The notes under the pieces were generated by a model, which ran no database searches, was not told the origin of the DNA, and saw only the letters and a program-made list of their open reading frames with translations. A program made the position numbers and the translations under genes. Source: Mycobacterium sp. PSTR-4-N (GTDB taxonomy: Bacteria; Actinomycetota; Actinomycetes; Mycobacteriales; Mycobacteriaceae). From it: DNA of 64,000 nucleotides. The DNA is taken from contig NZ_JAKRFN010000026.1 in assembly GCF_022348085.1 (NCBI RefSeq), positions 26,791-90,790 of the forward strand, written 5' to 3'. Shown in pieces: positions 24,463 to 32,460 of this stretch; positions within the stretch are counted from its first letter, which is position 1; each line of letters begins with the position of its first letter.

Positions 24463-25307
24463 TGAGCAGTGCCGTCGCCTTCGACGATTACGTGGCGTCG
24501 CTGGGACGGCTGACCGCGATCGTGGATCCGACGGCGGCGACGCCGGAAGCCGAGGCGATCAGCGAGGCCGTGGCCAGCCTGGAAGACCTGCCCGACATCG
24601 ACGCAGCGACTCTGGCCTGGTGGGCGCGGCACAATCCGCAGTCAGTGCATGTGCTGGGGCTGACCGTCGGGCTCGGTCAGGAGAAGCTCAAAGCGGCGGT
24701 CACCACCGAGTTCGGCACGGCCGGGTTCGTGACGCTGGCGCGACAGCGCCCGGCGGAGCTCATCGCAATGCTCGACGAACAGTTCGATCTGCTGCGGTTG
24801 CTGCGCATGCAGCGCAACCGCACGTACACGCTGGCCGATGTGTTGATCGCGCGCGCCGGGCCGCGGGCGACCGCGTCAGGGGGACAGGCGTCCGGTCGCA
24901 GGATCGAAGACGAAATCTCGTCGATAGCAAGCGATCTCGGCTTGCCGCATACTCAGCGATCCCGATTCACCGGCCGTCAGGGGCGAACGGCGCCGGCCGA
25001 CCTGATCGTGCCCGATGCCGACAACGCATCGATCGTCGTCGCGGCCAAGGGCTTCGACTCCACCGGCAGCAAGCTCACCGACGCGGTCCGGGAGATCGAG
25101 GAGATGGCCGAGGTGCGGCTTCCGCGCCAGTTCGTGTTCGCAGTGATCGACGGTATCGGCTGGCACCGGCGCAAGGCCGACCTGAAGAAGATCCACAGTT
25201 TGTGGGCGAATGACCACATCGACGGCATGTACACGTTGGCGAGCCTCGATCAGTTCCGCACCGATCTGCGCGACGCCGCGACGCGGCTCGGACTGGGCGC
25301 GGGGTAG
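24462..25307 (+). CDS. Putative Type II restriction endonuclease (PD-(D/E)XK-like)
   Basis: This 281-residue protein is predicted to cleave the site protected by the adjacent methyltransferase. The C-terminal half has GRRIEDEISSIASDLGLPH, then PADLIV with Asp180, then SIVVAAK with Lys196 and the GFDSTGSKLTDAVREI segment. This D-x15-AAK-then-TGSKL pattern resembles the catalytic core of DpnII-like enzymes, in which the Glu of EXK is replaced (here Ala194). The closing part has FAVIDGIGWHRRKADLKKI and a GMYTLASLDQFR motif seen at the end of many such enzymes. It is translationally coupled to the methyltransferase. The nuclease call rests on context plus partial motifs. Confidence 0.68.
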   Translation: MSSAVAFDDYVASLGRLTAIVDPTAATPEAEAISEAVASLEDLPDIDAATLAWWARHNPQSVHVLGLTVGLGQEKLKAAVTTEFGTAGFVTLARQRPAELIAMLDEQFDLLRLLRMQRNRTYTLADVLIARAGPRATASGGQASGRRIEDEISSIASDLGLPHTQRSRFTGRQGRTAPADLIVPDADNASIVVAAKGFDSTGSKLTDAVREIEEMAEVRLPRQFVFAVIDGIGWHRRKADLKKIHSLWANDHIDGMYTLASLDQFRTDLRDAATRLGLGAG

Positions 25308-25763
25308 GCGCGCATTCATTCGTCAGCGCTGCAGCATGGCCCGGCGCTGTCGGAGTCGAGGCGGTCCGGTGGACCCGGTATGATTCCGAAAGCCACTGCG
25401 TAGCAATCGATGATTGCAGACCATGTTCTTCCGCTGCCGTTGTTCGCGGATGTCATCATGAGCCTCCCGTCGTCGTGGCCGGTTGTGGCGCTGCTGATGA
25501 CGATGCCGCGGCCGCGGCGACGCGGGTATCCGCTGATCGGTTCGTGAGGAGGGGGAGTATCGGTCCCCCCGATTGGTGGACAGAAGTGCGTGGCATTCGC
25601 GTCTTTCACGGCGGCTGGTACTCCGATCGCGTTTGCGGCATCCGAACACCGAGCTGAATTCAGTGCGTGCGGTTCCATCACGCCGGGCCACCGATTACGT
25701 CAGCCCCACGTTCCCTTGCCGCCGGCCGACTTGGTCGACGCAGACGTGGATAACCGAAAGCGC
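25308..25763. other. Gene-poor stretch after the restriction-modification pair
   Basis: No supported gene. Open frames of about 60-120 codons occur on both strands but none has a ribosome site with a recognisable protein. Base composition is visibly less GC-rich than neighbouring genes. The only clear structure is a hairpin with six-base arms GGGGGA (25551-25556) and TCCCCC (25564-25569). It could be decayed coding DNA or a recombination scar. Confidence 0.5.
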
Positions 25764-26783
25764 CTACGAGCTGAGAGTCTGGCGGGGGTTACATCCGTAA
25801 TGTTGTCGGTAGTACTCGGCAAATCGCCCGGTGTGGCAGAAGCCCCAGCGGCGGGCGATGGTGGCGACTGTGGTGACGGCGCGATCGGCGGCGACGAGTT
25901 CGAGATGCGCATTGTGCAATCGGACCCGCCTCAAGTACTCGATCGGGGTGCAGTCGCGATGCCTGCGGAACATGTACTGCAACGCGCGGGTGGTGACGAA
26001 AATGTGGTTCGCAATGTCGGAGACGGTGATATCGGTGTGCGCGTGGTCGTCGATGTAGGCAACGGCGCGTCGGAGAAGCGCTGGTGTGGAATCGCGCCGG
26101 TCCTCGATGGTCGGGTCCAGCAAGGCATTGCTGGGAAAGCTGGCGAGCATGGTCGCGGCGAGGTGCCGGGCGACCGTACCGACCAACAGCGGGCTGTGTG
26201 TGGCGTCCGCACTGGTCACAATTCCGTCGAGCACATAGTCGATCGTCTGGGCCATCATTCTGTTCGCGGCGGACGACACCGGCATCCCCCCTGTGAGCCG
26301 AACGAGTTCGGGAGTGTTGCCGGCCCGGGGTGCCGTCGAAGCTACGGCGCTGAGCACACTCCGATTGATCTGTATCAGGTCGAAGTGCCCGTGAATGATG
26401 TCGCCCACCAACGGTACGCGTTCTCGCCACGCTATCGCTGTTGTCGTTCCCGTCGGACACAGGTCACCCATACCGGACGTCTGCTGATGCCGGAGAGAGC
26501 CCGACCGCACACGACACAGGACGATGCCATGGATGGGGTCGGCCTCGTAGCGACAGCGATAGCTGTGTCGGAACTGGTCGAACGCCATCGACCCGAGCTG
26601 TGACCGCATGGCCCATGTATGGGTGGGTCGATCAGGACTTCGCGCGAATTTCGTTCTCGTGTAGTACGCGCTCACCGCGTTCTCTGCCTCGTCGAGGTCG
26701 TCCGTGTCGATGATGACATTGCGTGACATCGGATTCATTCCCGAGCAGATGTCGTCAGGGCGTCGTGACAGAGTGACGTTCAT
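25764..26783 (-). CDS. AraC-family transcriptional regulator
   Basis: This 339-residue protein has an N-terminal ligand-binding half with the segment GDLCPTGTTTAIAWRERVPL and HFDLIQINRSVLSAVAS. A C-terminal double helix-turn-helix follows (ITVSDIANHIFVTTRALQYMFRRH and VATIARRWGFCHTGRFAEYYRQHYG). The start at 26783 is set by a strong GGAGGAGG ribosome site; a longer frame begins at 26834. It is oriented away from the secreted-protein gene at 27172. The target and inducer are unknown; nothing links it to a particular neighbour. Confidence 0.88.
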   Translation of the reverse strand: MNVTLSRRPDDICSGMNPMSRNVIIDTDDLDEAENAVSAYYTRTKFARSPDRPTHTWAMRSQLGSMAFDQFRHSYRCRYEADPIHGIVLCRVRSGSLRHQQTSGMGDLCPTGTTTAIAWRERVPLVGDIIHGHFDLIQINRSVLSAVASTAPRAGNTPELVRLTGGMPVSSAANRMMAQTIDYVLDGIVTSADATHSPLLVGTVARHLAATMLASFPSNALLDPTIEDRRDSTPALLRRAVAYIDDHAHTDITVSDIANHIFVTTRALQYMFRRHRDCTPIEYLRRVRLHNAHLELVAADRAVTTVATIARRWGFCHTGRFAEYYRQHYGCNPRQTLSS

Positions 26784-27171
26784 CTGAGCTCCTCCTCCCG
26801 CGGGCGCATGACCTAGCCGAACCCAAGAGCACAAGAATCAGCTCCCAGGACGCCCAATACTTGATCCCGCAGGCGTGAAGTTGCTGCTCGAGTTTCGACC
26901 CGCGGTGCCAAGTCTCCGCCTGGGCCCGGCTGACCGGGTGTTCGACAGGCGATCAGGATGTCGCGCGGCGTGTGAGGCATATCAGTGAAACATCCGCTGT
27001 CCGAACATGTTCAAGCCGATTGCGGTTCGTGCGAATCGCAGCGGATGACCCGGGTAGCCGGTTTCTCGGAGCGCGGGGAAAAGCTCTTGCCGACACCTAC
27101 CGCCGGCCACTGCCGCTTCATTGCGAAGCAGCCGTGCGTGTTCCATTCCACCGCACAGATGAGGAAAGCAA
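26784..27171. other. Divergent intergenic region
   Basis: No gene seen. It separates the AraC gene and the secreted-protein gene and must hold both promoters. Two dyads are visible: GAACATGTTC (27003-27012, a perfect 10-base palindrome) and TGCGGTTCGTGCGAATCGCA (27021-27040, arms of nine bases with one mismatch). They are plausible operator sites, possibly for the AraC-type protein, but this is only positional. Confidence 0.5.
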
Positions 27172-27582
27172 ATGATGGGAACAGCGAAGTTCATGATCGG
27201 CTCCGTGTTGAGCGGAACGGCACTGGCGATGACGGGCGCCGGCGTGGCTGCGGCGCAGCCCGCATCGGAAAATGTGAATGTGACGGTCGACGCCGTGATC
27301 ATTCGGGAGAACACCAGCCCCGGGGACGCTGCGCGGATATCCGCCGCGATTTGCGGTGACAGCCCTGCGGAGGTGACCGCAATGGCACGGACCGTCGACA
27401 CCACCGGCGCACCACAAACCGTGTGCGACGTGCCAGGTGGCGCTGTCGTGCTGACCAAGTACGGCCAGAACGACGGCAACGTCCCGGCCAATCCGGGCCA
27501 CGGTGCGCAGGCTCCGGCTCCGCCGGCAGGCGGTGCCCCCGGTCCAGCCGCTCCGGCACCCAACCCTCCGAGCGGCCACTGA
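27172..27582 (+). CDS. Small secreted Pro/Ala-tailed protein
   Basis: This 136-residue product has a signal peptide (residues about 1-29, MIGSVLSGTALAMTGAGVAAAQ) and a mature core of about 75 residues with two cysteines (AAICGDSP, QTVCDVPG) that could form a disulfide. A Pro/Gly/Ala-rich tail follows (NPGHGAQAPAPPAGGAPGPA). Start ATG 27172 or 27175, with GAGGAAAG upstream. No family was recognised. A long hairpin immediately follows the stop, so it is probably a single-gene transcript. Confidence 0.72.
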   Translation: MMGTAKFMIGSVLSGTALAMTGAGVAAAQPASENVNVTVDAVIIRENTSPGDAARISAAICGDSPAEVTAMARTVDTTGAPQTVCDVPGGAVVLTKYGQNDGNVPANPGHGAQAPAPPAGGAPGPAAPAPNPPSGH

Positions 27583-27924
27583 GGAAACCGCGGGAGCATG
27601 TCGCCCGACAGGACGTCGGGCGACATGGCTCCTGCGGGCCGTCGCGGAGGCGGAGCGGCACCACTTGTCCCCGCAGGTCCAATTGGCCCGTCGGAATTCG
27701 TCGCGTGGCACCCATTCGCCCGGCCTGCGTGCGCGTGCACAGTGGGGCGGGACCGCGGGGCTGGAAAGAAGGCTGAACCGTCTTCGATCCTCGCGAGGCC
27801 CAGGCGTTGGGGCTTGGTTGCAAACATTGGCCGGTCGAAGCCATCAACGTTGCAGGCCAACGCGATTCCTGAGAGATGCACTGTGAAAGCGCATGAATCG
27901 TCACCATGAGAAAAGGATCCGCAG
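27583..27924. other. Intergenic stretch without gene
   Basis: Apart from the hairpin at its left end, nothing is recognised. Reading frames here are short or lack starts and resemblance. The sequence around 27890-27930 has the only possible entry to the membrane protein frame that follows. Confidence 0.5.
27588..27637 (+). terminator. Strong terminator-like hairpin after the secreted-protein gene
   Basis: The arms 27588-27609 and 27615-27637 pair over about 22 bases with one bulge and one outer mismatch around a 5-base loop (CGCCCGAC-AGGAC-GTCGGGCG at the core). It begins five bases after the stop codon at 27582. A stem of this length is unusual even for a terminator and could also be a dispersed palindrome. 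Confidence 0.65.
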
Positions 27925-28335
27925 TTGTGTTCATCGTCGCGCCTCGCCGACCTGCCCCATCGATCTGCCGCCCGGCGGCTGGCCTCCATCCGCGCCGGGA
28001 GACTGTCTGCGGCCGCGACGAGGGTCACGAAGGTTGTCACCAAGCCCGAGTACGCAGTGGGGTTCCACGCGAGCTGGCTGCTGGTTTGGCTCATACCGGG
28101 CACGGTCGCGACCCTGCTGTGGTGGTCGGACTCGGTGGTCTGGGTTTCGTGGATGTCGCTCTACGCCATAGTGATCGGGCATTGGTCCTCGGTGCAGGCT
28201 GCCCTGGCAGACCGACGGGTGAAGCGGCAGCAGTCTGATGGATCCGGCAGCGCCACTCAGTGCGGTGACGCAGGGTGTCGGTGCGGTCGAGCTGGGATGT
28301 TGAAGGCCGACAGACGACCGTTAACGGCGGAGTAG
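27925..28335 (+). CDS. Possible small two-TM membrane protein
   Basis: The 136-codon frame contains a convincing two-helix membrane core: a first hydrophobic stretch SWLLVWLIPGTVATLLWW (residues 51-68) and a second from about 71 to 90, between charged flanks (VTKPEYAVG before, ADRRVKRQQ after). The only in-frame start upstream is TTG 27925, with no clear ribosome site, and the C-terminal 30 residues look like read-through. The membrane core looks like real protein; the exact ends do not. It could be a degraded or misstarted gene. Confidence 0.45.
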   Translation: MCSSSRLADLPHRSAARRLASIRAGRLSAAATRVTKVVTKPEYAVGFHASWLLVWLIPGTVATLLWWSDSVVWVSWMSLYAIVIGHWSSVQAALADRRVKRQQSDGSGSATQCGDAGCRCGRAGMLKADRRPLTAE

Positions 28336-28861
28336 GGCGTCCTGCGAAGCAGGCCGGACGCCGCGGGTGGCGGAAATGGTGCTGGCAGGACGAATCGATT
28401 CCCATGTTTTGGTCCCGTCGGGCGCAGGCGCTTGCGCGACTGAGTCGTCACAATCGTGGGCGTGCGCATCAGCGATCGGCCGCCACCGAGCGGTGATCGA
28501 TGTGCCTTGATGTGGACTGCGAATGCAGGCCGGAGCCGAGGTGAGCACACCGGCACCCCTGGAGGCTCGGCGGCCCCAGGCCGACCCGTTCGGGGCTCGC
28601 ACTTCTTCCTGTCCGCCAGGTGTTACCCGGCCGACACCGGAATCCTCAGTGGAAATCCACACACGTTTCACCGCTGAGAAGTTCCTTGCATGTGTGCGTT
28701 TCGGTCGTGCCTGACTCGGTCGACCAACCAGTGTCGCCGCTGCCGAAAAAACGGTCGGCCGGCCTCAGCGCGAACACAGAAACAAATTGTCTCGCAATTG
28801 TTTAGCGCCGAAGTGCAGGGGCACCATCCCCCCGCACCAACTCACCGGAGGAGAGAAAACT
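28336..28861. other. Gene-poor stretch before the dehydrogenase operon
   Basis: No supported gene across about 520 bases; short frames on both strands are unconvincing. It must include the promoter of the dehydrogenase operon. The last 150 bases are comparatively AT-rich (for example GAAAAAACGG and AACAAATTGTCTCGCAATTG). No operator or promoter consensus was confidently assigned. Confidence 0.45.
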
Positions 28862-30040
28862 ATGAAAGGCATCGTGTACGAGGGACCGCGCCAGGTCAGC
28901 GTCAAGGACGTACCTGACGCAGAAGTCGAGCGGCCCAGCGACGTGTTGGTGAAGATCACCGCAACCAACATCTGTGGCTCGGATCTGCACATGTACGAAG
29001 GCAGAACCGACTTCGAGACCGGCCGCTGCTTCGGCCACGAGAACCTCGGTGAAGTCGTCGAGGTCGGAGACGGCGTCGACAAGGTCAAGATCGGTGACCG
29101 GGTAGCCATACCGTTCAACGTTTCGTGCGGGTTCTGCAAGAACTGCGAGCGAGGATTCACCAATTACTGCCTCACCACCCAACCCGAACCGCACATGGCC
29201 GGGGCGGCTTACGGCTTCGCCGACATGGGGCCGTGGCAGGGCGGCCAGGCGGAACTGCTGCGTGTGCCCTATGGCGACCACAACTGCCTGCGGTTGCCCG
29301 AAGATTCGGTGGACAAAGAGAACGACTATGTGATGCTCGCAGACATTTTCCCGACGGGATATCACGCCACGGAGTTGGCCGGGGTCGTACCGGGTGACTC
29401 CGTGGTGATCTTCGGGTCGGGACCAGTCGGTCTCATGGCCGCTTTGTCCGCGGCGGTCAAGGGCACCTCCAAGGTGATGGTGGTGGATCGCCATCCCGAC
29501 CGGTTGAGACTTGCCGAGGAGATCGGCGCCATCGCCATCGACGACTCGAAGGTAGACCCGGTGGAGGTTGTGATGGACGAGACCAAGGGCCTGGGTGCCG
29601 ACCGCGGGTGCGAGTGCGTGGGCTACCAGGCGCACGACCCGCAGGGCACCGAGCATCCGAACATGACGCTGAACAGTTTGGTGAAAGCGGTTCGCTTCAC
29701 CGGGGGCATCGGCTCCGTCGGTGTGTACGTCCCCCAAGATCCGGGCGGCGCAGACGAATTGGCCAAGAAGGGTGACGTGGCCTTCGACTACGGCCTGCAT
29801 TGGTTCAAGGGCCAGACCCTCGGTAGCGGACAGTGTCCGGTCAAACGGTACAACCGGCGCCTGCGCGATCTCATCGCAGGTGACAAGGTGAAGCCGTCCT
29901 GGATCGTCTCGCACAATCTCTCCCTGGACGAGGGCCCCGAGGCCTACCAGCACTTCGATAGCCGGGACGAGGGCTGGACCAAGGTCGTGCTGCACCCGAA
30001 CGGGTCGAGCAAGCAGAAGGCCGGCGCGGGCGCACGCTGA
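28862..30040 (+). CDS. Zinc-dependent alcohol dehydrogenase, glutathione-independent formaldehyde dehydrogenase type
   Basis: This 392-residue medium-chain dehydrogenase has the catalytic zinc ligands Cys38 (ICGSDLH) and His59-Glu60 (FGHENLGE). The structural zinc loop is CGFCKNCERGFTNYC, and the nucleotide-binding motif is FGSGPVGLMA. The long insertion (KAVRFTGGIGSVGVYVPQDPG and GLHWFKGQTLGSG) is typical of the FdhA/formaldehyde dismutase group. It would oxidise formaldehyde or another aldehyde/alcohol with tightly bound or free NAD. Start ATG 28862 is set by GGAGGAGAG upstream. It is the first gene of a four-gene operon with a DJ-1 protein and a second dehydrogenase. Confidence 0.92.
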   Translation: MKGIVYEGPRQVSVKDVPDAEVERPSDVLVKITATNICGSDLHMYEGRTDFETGRCFGHENLGEVVEVGDGVDKVKIGDRVAIPFNVSCGFCKNCERGFTNYCLTTQPEPHMAGAAYGFADMGPWQGGQAELLRVPYGDHNCLRLPEDSVDKENDYVMLADIFPTGYHATELAGVVPGDSVVIFGSGPVGLMAALSAAVKGTSKVMVVDRHPDRLRLAEEIGAIAIDDSKVDPVEVVMDETKGLGADRGCECVGYQAHDPQGTEHPNMTLNSLVKAVRFTGGIGSVGVYVPQDPGGADELAKKGDVAFDYGLHWFKGQTLGSGQCPVKRYNRRLRDLIAGDKVKPSWIVSHNLSLDEGPEAYQHFDSRDEGWTKVVLHPNGSSKQKAGAGAR

Positions 30041-30124
30041 CCCATCCACGGCATCACATCGGTACTGACGACCGACGACGTGCCGCACGGGCACGCCGTC
30101 ACCTCACAACGAAAGGAACTCACA

Positions 30125-30700
30125 GTGGCAGACCAATTGCGCGGCAGGCGAATTGCGATTCTGGCCGCGGACGGCGTGGAACGGGTGGAACTGGAACAGC
30201 CCAGACAGGCTCTGCACGACGCCGGAGGCACCACCGATCTGCTGTCGTTGCACGACGGCGAGATTCAAGCGCGCGACCACGACCTGGAATCGGCAGGTAC
30301 GTTCTCCGTGGACGGCTTGGTGGAGTCGGCGTCGGTCGACGACTACGACGGGTTGTTGCTGCCTGGCGGCACGGTGAATCCGGACCAGCTGCGAATGAAT
30401 TCCGCCGCGGTCGCGTTCGTCCGCGACTTCATGTCCGCGAGTAAGCCGGTCGCTTCGATATGCCACGGACCATGGACGCTGATCGAGGCCGGCGTCGCGA
30501 GCGGCCGGACGCTCACCTCGTACCCGAGCATCCGCACCGACCTGCGCAATGCCGGCGCCAACGTCGTCGACGAGGAGGTGGCGCGGGACGGGAACCTGAT
30601 CACCAGCCGATCGCCGGACGACCTCCCCGCCTTCTGCGCGGCGATCGTGGACTTGTTCAGTTCGGCCGCACAGCCCGCCGGCGCGGGGAGCGGCTCGTGA
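30125..30700 (+). CDS. DJ-1/PfpI family protein (type 1 glutamine amidotransferase-like)
   Basis: This 191-residue protein begins RGRRIAILAADGVERVELEQP, with the conserved Glu in VELEQP. It has GLLLPGGTVNPDQLR and the nucleophile elbow SICHGPWTLIEAG with the catalytic Cys followed by His. DJ-1/PfpI relatives act as glyoxalase III, deglycase or stress chaperone-proteases, and all handle reactive carbonyls or protein damage. Start GTG 30125 with AAAGGAAC upstream. The stop overlaps the next start (GTGA). Placement between two dehydrogenases suggests aldehyde or carbonyl detoxification. Confidence 0.9.
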   Translation: MADQLRGRRIAILAADGVERVELEQPRQALHDAGGTTDLLSLHDGEIQARDHDLESAGTFSVDGLVESASVDDYDGLLLPGGTVNPDQLRMNSAAVAFVRDFMSASKPVASICHGPWTLIEAGVASGRTLTSYPSIRTDLRNAGANVVDEEVARDGNLITSRSPDDLPAFCAAIVDLFSSAAQPAGAGSGS

Positions 30701-31191
30701 GTACCCCGGTCAGCAAGGTTGCGCAGGCGGGTCTGAACGTCGCCGGTCAGCTGGCCCGCCAGCTGCAACGCAGGCTCGCCGGCGAAACGTCCCAGGCCGC
30801 AGACCCCGAGCCGCGTTCGCGGTGGCGCAGTGTGACGATCAACAGGCCTGCGGAGGACCTCATGCCGGGCGGCCGGGTGCCCGAGCCCCTCGCCGCGCTC
30901 GGCGACCGCATCGAAGTGCACGTCCGCACCGCTCCCGGCGGGAAGGGCACGGAACTCGCCGCGCGGCTGCGCCAGGCGGAGCCCAGTGGGCCCGGGTCGG
31001 TTGCCAGCCGCGTGTCGGGAGACGACCCGCGCCAGCAGCTCCGGTCGGCCCTGCGTCAAGCCAAACAACTGATCGAAGTGGGTGAGGTGCTGCGGGTCGA
31101 CCCCGTACCGCACGGCACCCGCAGCGCCGCCCCGACCGGCAAACTGGTCGAGTTGGCGACCCGCCGCGCAGGTGGGGAGGGAGTCCTGTGA
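30697..31191 (+). CDS. Uncharacterised protein between DJ-1 and dehydrogenase genes (SRPBCC-like fragment)
   Basis: This 164-residue soluble protein overlaps by four bases with both the gene before and the gene after. The central part (RWRSVTINRPAEDLMPGGRV, then LGDRIEVHVRTAPGGKGTEL) reads like two blocks of a START/SRPBCC-like polyketide cyclase-fold protein, with the intervening strands missing. This is followed by a helical region rich in Arg and Gln (DDPRQQLRSALRQAKQLIEV). I do not recognise a named family. Its tight overlaps argue that it is a real, co-translated component of the operon, perhaps binding a ligand or partner of the second dehydrogenase. Confidence 0.75.
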   Translation: MSTPVSKVAQAGLNVAGQLARQLQRRLAGETSQAADPEPRSRWRSVTINRPAEDLMPGGRVPEPLAALGDRIEVHVRTAPGGKGTELAARLRQAEPSGPGSVASRVSGDDPRQQLRSALRQAKQLIEVGEVLRVDPVPHGTRSAAPTGKLVELATRRAGGEGVL

Positions 31192-32363
31192 AGGCCCTCT
31201 GTTGGACAGGAGTCAACGAGACGTCGGTGGAGACCGTCGACGACCCCGAAATCCTCAACGATCACGACGTGATCCTCCGGGTCAGGTTATCGACGACGTG
31301 CGGGTCGGACCTCCACCTGCTGGGCGGCTACATCCCGACCATGCGCGCCGGCGACGTACTGGGACACGAGTTCATGGGCGAGGTGGTGGAAGTCGGCCCG
31401 GCCGTCCGCAACCATCAGGTGGGTGACCGAGTCGTGGTCTGCTCGTTCGTCGCCTGCGGACAGTGCTGGTACTGCCAGAACCAGCTGTTCTCGTTGTGTG
31501 ACAACGGCAATCCCAACCCTGCACTCACCGAGGCGATGTGGGGGTCTGCGATCGGCGGATGCTTCGCGTACAGCCATGCGCTGGGTGGGTACGCCGGCAG
31601 CCACGCCGAATACATTCGCGTGCCCTATCCCGACCATGGTGCATTCACCGTGCCGGAGGGGGTTTCGGACCTGGCGGCGCTGTTCGCCTCCGACGCCGCC
31701 CCGACCGGGTGGACCGGCGCTGACGGTGCCGGCGTCGCTCCCGGCGACATCGTCGCCGTGTGGGGCGCGGGCGGGGTGGGGCAGATGGCTGCGCGCGGCG
31801 CAATGCTCATGGGCGCAGAGCAGGTCATCGTCATCGACCGGTTCCCCGAACGACTTGGGCAGGTGCGCACACACATCGGCGCTGAAACACTGGACTACTC
31901 CAAGGACAGCGTCTTGGCCGAGCTGAAGGAGCGCACCGGCGGCCGTGGCCCCGACGTGGTGATCGAGGCCGTCGGGATGGAAGCGCACGGCACGGGCCCG
32001 GCGTATCTCTACGATCAGGTGAAGCAGCAACTACGCCTGCAGAGCGACCGGCCCACGGCACTCCGCGAGGCCGCCTACGCATGCCGCAAGGGTGGCAGCA
32101 TGTTCATCCTGGGCGTATACGGCGGAGTCGTCGACAAGTTTCCGCTCGGTGCCATCATGAACAAGTCGATGACTGTGCGTGGGGCGCAGCAACACGGTCA
32201 TCGCTACATTCCCAGGATCCTGCAGAACATGGCGGACGGGGAGCTGGACACCGAACATCTCGCCACCCACGTCATGCCGTTGGACCAGGGCCCGCAGGGC
32301 TACCGAATGTTCAAGAACAAGTCCGATGGCTGCGTCCGCGCTGTCTTTCGGCCCTCGGGGTGA
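31188..32363 (+). CDS. Zinc-dependent alcohol dehydrogenase, second operon copy
   Basis: This 391-residue medium-chain dehydrogenase has Cys38 in TTCGSDLH, the catalytic GHEFMGE, the structural zinc cysteines in CGQCWYC and SLC, and the NAD motif WGAGGVGQMAARG. It differs considerably from the operon's first dehydrogenase. The insert near residue 110 (NGNPNPALTEAMWGSAIGG) and the end GVYGGVVDKFPLGAIMNKSMT match a subgroup often annotated as formaldehyde- or threonine-type dehydrogenases. GTG 31188 overlaps the preceding gene. It ends in front of a hairpin (32438-32459) shared with the convergent flavoprotein gene. Confidence 0.9.
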   Translation: MKALCWTGVNETSVETVDDPEILNDHDVILRVRLSTTCGSDLHLLGGYIPTMRAGDVLGHEFMGEVVEVGPAVRNHQVGDRVVVCSFVACGQCWYCQNQLFSLCDNGNPNPALTEAMWGSAIGGCFAYSHALGGYAGSHAEYIRVPYPDHGAFTVPEGVSDLAALFASDAAPTGWTGADGAGVAPGDIVAVWGAGGVGQMAARGAMLMGAEQVIVIDRFPERLGQVRTHIGAETLDYSKDSVLAELKERTGGRGPDVVIEAVGMEAHGTGPAYLYDQVKQQLRLQSDRPTALREAAYACRKGGSMFILGVYGGVVDKFPLGAIMNKSMTVRGAQQHGHRYIPRILQNMADGELDTEHLATHVMPLDQGPQGYRMFKNKSDGCVRAVFRPSG

Positions 32364-32437
32364 GGTCTTCAGGGGTCGCAGACTCGTCATGAATAGGTTG
32401 TGACACTGCAGATGACGAGGTCCGGCCGATCGGTGGA

Positions 32438-32459
32438 CAGCGGGCCGGACGGCCCGCTG
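32438..32459. terminator. Bidirectional terminator hairpin between convergent genes
   Basis: CAGCGGGCC and GGCCCGCTG form a perfect 9-base stem with a GGAC loop. It sits 75 bases after the dehydrogenase stop (32363) and one base before the stop of the oppositely oriented flavoprotein (32461), so it can act on both strands. Confidence 0.6.
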
Positions 32460-32460
32460 A

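Noticed and set aside
25316..25691. Two overlapping minus-strand frames of about 120 codons after the endonuclease gene
   Set aside because: No ribosome site, no recognisable domain, and composition like non-coding DNA.
27003..27012. GAACATGTTC as a LexA (SOS) box
   Set aside because: Mycobacterial LexA sites are TCGAAC-N4-GTTCGA; here the spacer is two bases, so it does not fit.
28456..28677. Short plus-strand frame in the gap before the dehydrogenase operon
   Set aside because: No ribosome site, no hydrophobic or domain pattern, and composition typical of chance frames.
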